NCBI GenBank assembly: GCA_947087645.1
Contig: CAMUDN010000001.1
Coordinates: 172,681-236,680 of the forward strand
DNA from: an uncultured Bulleidia sp.
GTDB lineage: Bacteria; Bacillota_I; Bacilli_A; Erysipelotrichales; Erysipelotrichaceae
Direction: 5' to 3'
DNA length: 64,000 nucleotides
Position 1 is the stretch's first letter. Each line of letters begins with the position of its first letter. Both the position numbers and the translations under genes were made by a program. The notes beneath the pieces were generated by a model, which was not told the DNA's origin, ran no database searches, and worked only from the letters and a program-made list of their open reading frames with translations. Shown piece by piece: positions 62,701 to 64,000 of this stretch.

Positions 62701-63606
62701 GAACCGGGTACACAGTTGACCATGCGTAATTTCCATACTGGAGGTGTAGCTACTCAATCAGGTGACATTACACAAGGTTTACCACGTGTTGAAGAATTAT
62801 TTGAAGCTCGTACACCAAAAGGTGTAGCAGTTATTTCAAAGATAGATGGTGAAATTACCGATATTCGTGAAAATGATAGTCATACTGGTCAGATTGTTAC
62901 GGTAACAAATGAAACTGAATCAATTGATCATAAGTGTGACTTAACACAAGTTGTTAGACAATGGATGAAAAAAGGTACTAAAGTCCACGCTGGGGAAAAA
63001 TTAACAGAAGGACAAATTGCACCAAAAGAATTGTTGGAAGTTGCTGGAGTTAGAGCAGTTCAAGAATATATTTTAAAAGAAGTAAAACGTGTTTATTCGA
63101 CGCAAAGTATTGATATTTCAGACAAACACTTGGAAGTCATGATTAAACAAATGTTGAAAAAGGTTATAGTTCTTGAGGGCAATGATTCAGGCTTAAGTGC
63201 TGGTCAGATTTTATCTTTAAATCATGTTAATGAATTAAATGAAAATTTATTAGATGAAGGTAAAAATCCAGCTAAATTTGGACCTGTATTATTAGGTATT
63301 TCAAAGTCCGCTGTAGAAACAGATTCATTCTTGTCAGCTGCTTCTTTCCAAGAAACAACGATGGTATTAACAGAAGCTGCCGTACGTGGTAAAGTTGATA
63401 AGTTAGAAGGGCTTAAAGAAAATGTTATTATCGGTAAATTAATTCCAGCTGGTACAGGTCGTGATTTTGATCGTGAAACAACACGGCGAATCAAAGAGAA
63501 AGCAGCTGAATTAAAAGCTATTAGGGAAGAAAAAGCTGAAAAATTAGCAGAAGAAACAGAACAAAGATTACCTGATGATATATTGGGTGGATTTGATTTT
63601 AGATAA
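59797..63606 (+). CDS. rpoC: DNA-directed RNA polymerase subunit beta'
   Basis: This 1269-residue subunit has the catalytic NADFDGDQMAVH near residue 455. The N-terminal zinc ribbon is CACGKYKKVRYQGVVCDRCG (about 59-78), and the second zinc site includes CRKCYGKN. The bridge/trigger region has GEPGTQLTMRNFHTGG. Length is that of Bacillus RpoC plus about 70 residues. The start at 59797 follows AGGAGG. A longer in-frame start inside rpoB is rejected. A terminator begins about 90 bases after its stop. Confidence 0.98.
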   Translation: MNINNFSAIKIGLASPEKILKWSYGEVKKPETINYRSQKPEKEGLFAEQIFGPTKDWECACGKYKKVRYQGVVCDRCGVEVTKSSVRRERMGHIKLAAPVTHIWYLRGTPSRLALILNLPPKQLEEIIYFVSWVVTDPGDLSEAKNGIKYKQVLSEREYRALIAQYGPGSFTAQTGAEAIKVLLEQIDLEKDYKEIKEELDNSKGEKRKQLIKRLETVEAFRNSDNKPEWMVLTVLPVIPPDLRPMLQLDGGRFASSDLNDLYRRVITRNNRLEKLLSLGTPSIIVQNEKRMLQEAVDALIDNGRRGKPVNGASNRALKSLSNSLKGKQGRFRQNLLGKRVDFSGRSVIAIGPYLKMWQCGLPREMAINLYKPFVINELVNQQIATNPKTAEKLIARQDHRIWDIVEQVIDHHPVFLNRAPTLHRLGIQAFFPKLVEGRAIRVHPLVCPAFNADFDGDQMAVHLPLSDMARAETEVLMLGSNNILGPKDGKPIVTPGQDLVLGNFYLNMEETAAEFYKKADLLDAIGEKVEAARWRRYGDNEGHVFKDVDEVLMAYQTGVVHLHSRIALPANKAGKTCFTDKQMDDYLITTVGKIIFNSVFPPEFPYLNIVDEKNLKATSDEFFLAKGTNIKKEIAERKVSSEFKKKELGVLIAAVFDRYNTNGTSDILDGLKDMGYLYSTLAGMTVALSDIKVAPNKDEMVAEGRKKADVLNSLRDRGLLTPQEWERAFSELWANVKEKVGDSLMASLPRMNPINMMAVSGARGNKNHFTQLAGMRGLMARPMQSKSRKEYQPSIIEVPIYSSFREGMSVSEFFISTHGVRKGLTDTALKTAESGYLTRRLVDVAQEVIINEEDCGTESGYLVSDIVDQRNNSIIEKFYDRIVGRYTQQAIVHPTSGEILVDEDTFITESLAQKVVNAGVKQAYIRNVFTCESRNGICRKCYGKNMATGHLVEEGEAVGIMAAQAIGEPGTQLTMRNFHTGGVATQSGDITQGLPRVEELFEARTPKGVAVISKIDGEITDIRENDSHTGQIVTVTNETESIDHKCDLTQVVRQWMKKGTKVHAGEKLTEGQIAPKELLEVAGVRAVQEYILKEVKRVYSTQSIDISDKHLEVMIKQMLKKVIVLEGNDSGLSAGQILSLNHVNELNENLLDEGKNPAKFGPVLLGISKSAVETDSFLSAASFQETTMVLTEAAVRGKVDKLEGLKENVIIGKLIPAGTGRDFDRETTRRIKEKAAELKAIREEKAEKLAEETEQRLPDDILGGFDFR

Positions 63607-63695
63607 TTGTAAATATTAAGCTTAATAATAGAAACCGTTTAAAGTATCAATATCATGCTAAATAAATGATTATGAGCATGAATGATGCTTAGTTA

Positions 63696-63740
63696 AAAGC
63701 GATTATAGCCAGGAGATATTTCTTCTGGCTTTTCGCTTTA
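63696..63740 (+). terminator. Terminator of rpoB-rpoC
   Basis: AGCCAGGAGA (63707-63716) pairs with TCTTCTGGCT (63721-63730), with one G-U. It is nested inside an outer AAAGCG/CGCTTT stem and followed by T-rich sequence. A smaller CATGCT/AGCATG hairpin lies at 63654-63680. Confidence 0.85.
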
Positions 63741-63976
63741 TTTGTTAGTTATAGATTTATATACTTCAATTTGTTTATTGAAAATTTTACCGTGAGATGA
63801 TTAGCCTAGAAATAATGAATAAAAATTTATTTTTAAAGAAATAACATTTATTTGTAATAATAAGGAAAATATCACGCAAAAATAATCAATTTATATAATA
63901 AATGATTGTTTTATATTTTTTTGATAGTTATGGGATGAAATAAAATAGAAAAAATAAAAAAAGACAGGAAAAACAC

Positions 63977-64000
63977 TTGCAAAGCTCATTAGTGAATGGT
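63977..64000 (+). promoter_or_regulatory. Promoter cut by the window edge
   Basis: TTGCAA (63977-63982) is followed by exactly 17 bases, the last three being TGG, a TGn extension. Then comes the T at 64000, which would be the first base of a -10 box. A strong promoter for the next transcription unit is predicted. Confidence 0.45.

Larger units (their letters stand above)
63607..64000. other. AT-rich intergenic region after rpoC
   Basis: No gene is visible in these 394 bases. They hold a CATGCT/AGCATG hairpin, the rpoC terminator, a very AT-rich stretch and a -35-like box at the very end. Confidence 0.7.

Noticed and set aside
1..64000. CRISPR array, insertion sequence, prophage, rRNA or tRNA genes
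   Set aside because: I found no direct-repeat array, transposase, integrase, tRNA cloverleaf or rRNA motif. Intergenic spaces are short and are explained by promoters and terminators.

Overview
The window is an AT-rich, gene-dense chromosomal segment of a low-GC Gram-positive bacterium (Bacillota). UGA is used as an ordinary stop (for example in recR, tatD and the gene at 8122), so this is not a Mycoplasma with a recoded UGA. Gene order is Bacillus-like, but RpoB is long as in Mollicutes, which suggests an Erysipelotrichia-type organism. That placement is inference. No insertion sequence, prophage, CRISPR array, rRNA or tRNA gene is visible. Every gene except one cold-shock gene (30124-30363) lies on the + strand, as expected for one replication arm.

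Positions 1-30000 are origin-proximal genes. The order is gyrA (3' part), a small heat-shock gene, serS between two perfect parS sites, the SRP RNA, tadA, dnaX, recR, fhs, an EVE/PUA-like gene, mnmG, an unknown gene, rsmG, noc, parA, parB, the complete F1Fo ATP synthase operon, a membrane protein, mnmE, tatD, rnmV, ksgA, ispE, a truncated glmU, prs, and cysK-cysE. In Bacillus, gyrA-serS-tadA-dnaX-recR-tatD-rnmV-ksgA-ispE-glmU-prs lies on one side of oriC and mnmE-mnmG-rsmG-noc-parAB on the other. Here the second block, joined to the atp operon, sits inside the first.

Positions 30000-50800 hold csp, metG, nadK, a degenerate PTS EIIBC, mutS-uvrA, and an hprK / Lgt-PpaX fusion / rapZ / yvcK / whiA operon that continues into a DUF2156 gene and a GNAT gene. 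Then come gap, a membrane-anchored XRE protein with RCC1-like and Fn3-like exterior domains, and a GYF_2 protein. Positions 50800-64000 hold cysS-mrnC-rlmB-sigH, rpmG-secE-nusG, a membrane protein, and rpoB-rpoC. The usual rplK-rplA-rplJ-rplL block between nusG and rpoB is missing, and rpoBC has its own promoter and a leader hairpin.

The most interesting signal is upstream of cysK. A 23-codon leader ORF with a strong Shine-Dalgarno and two Cys codons is followed by mutually exclusive antiterminator and terminator pairings. This looks like a cysteine-responsive ribosome-mediated attenuator. Other points are a two-carboxylate (probably Na+-type) ATP synthase c subunit, GlmU without its acetyltransferase half, a fused and apparently inactive Lgt joined to PpaX, a PTS protein lacking its phosphocysteine, an RpoB with Asn at the rifampicin position 526, and a parS site forming the core of a terminator palindrome.
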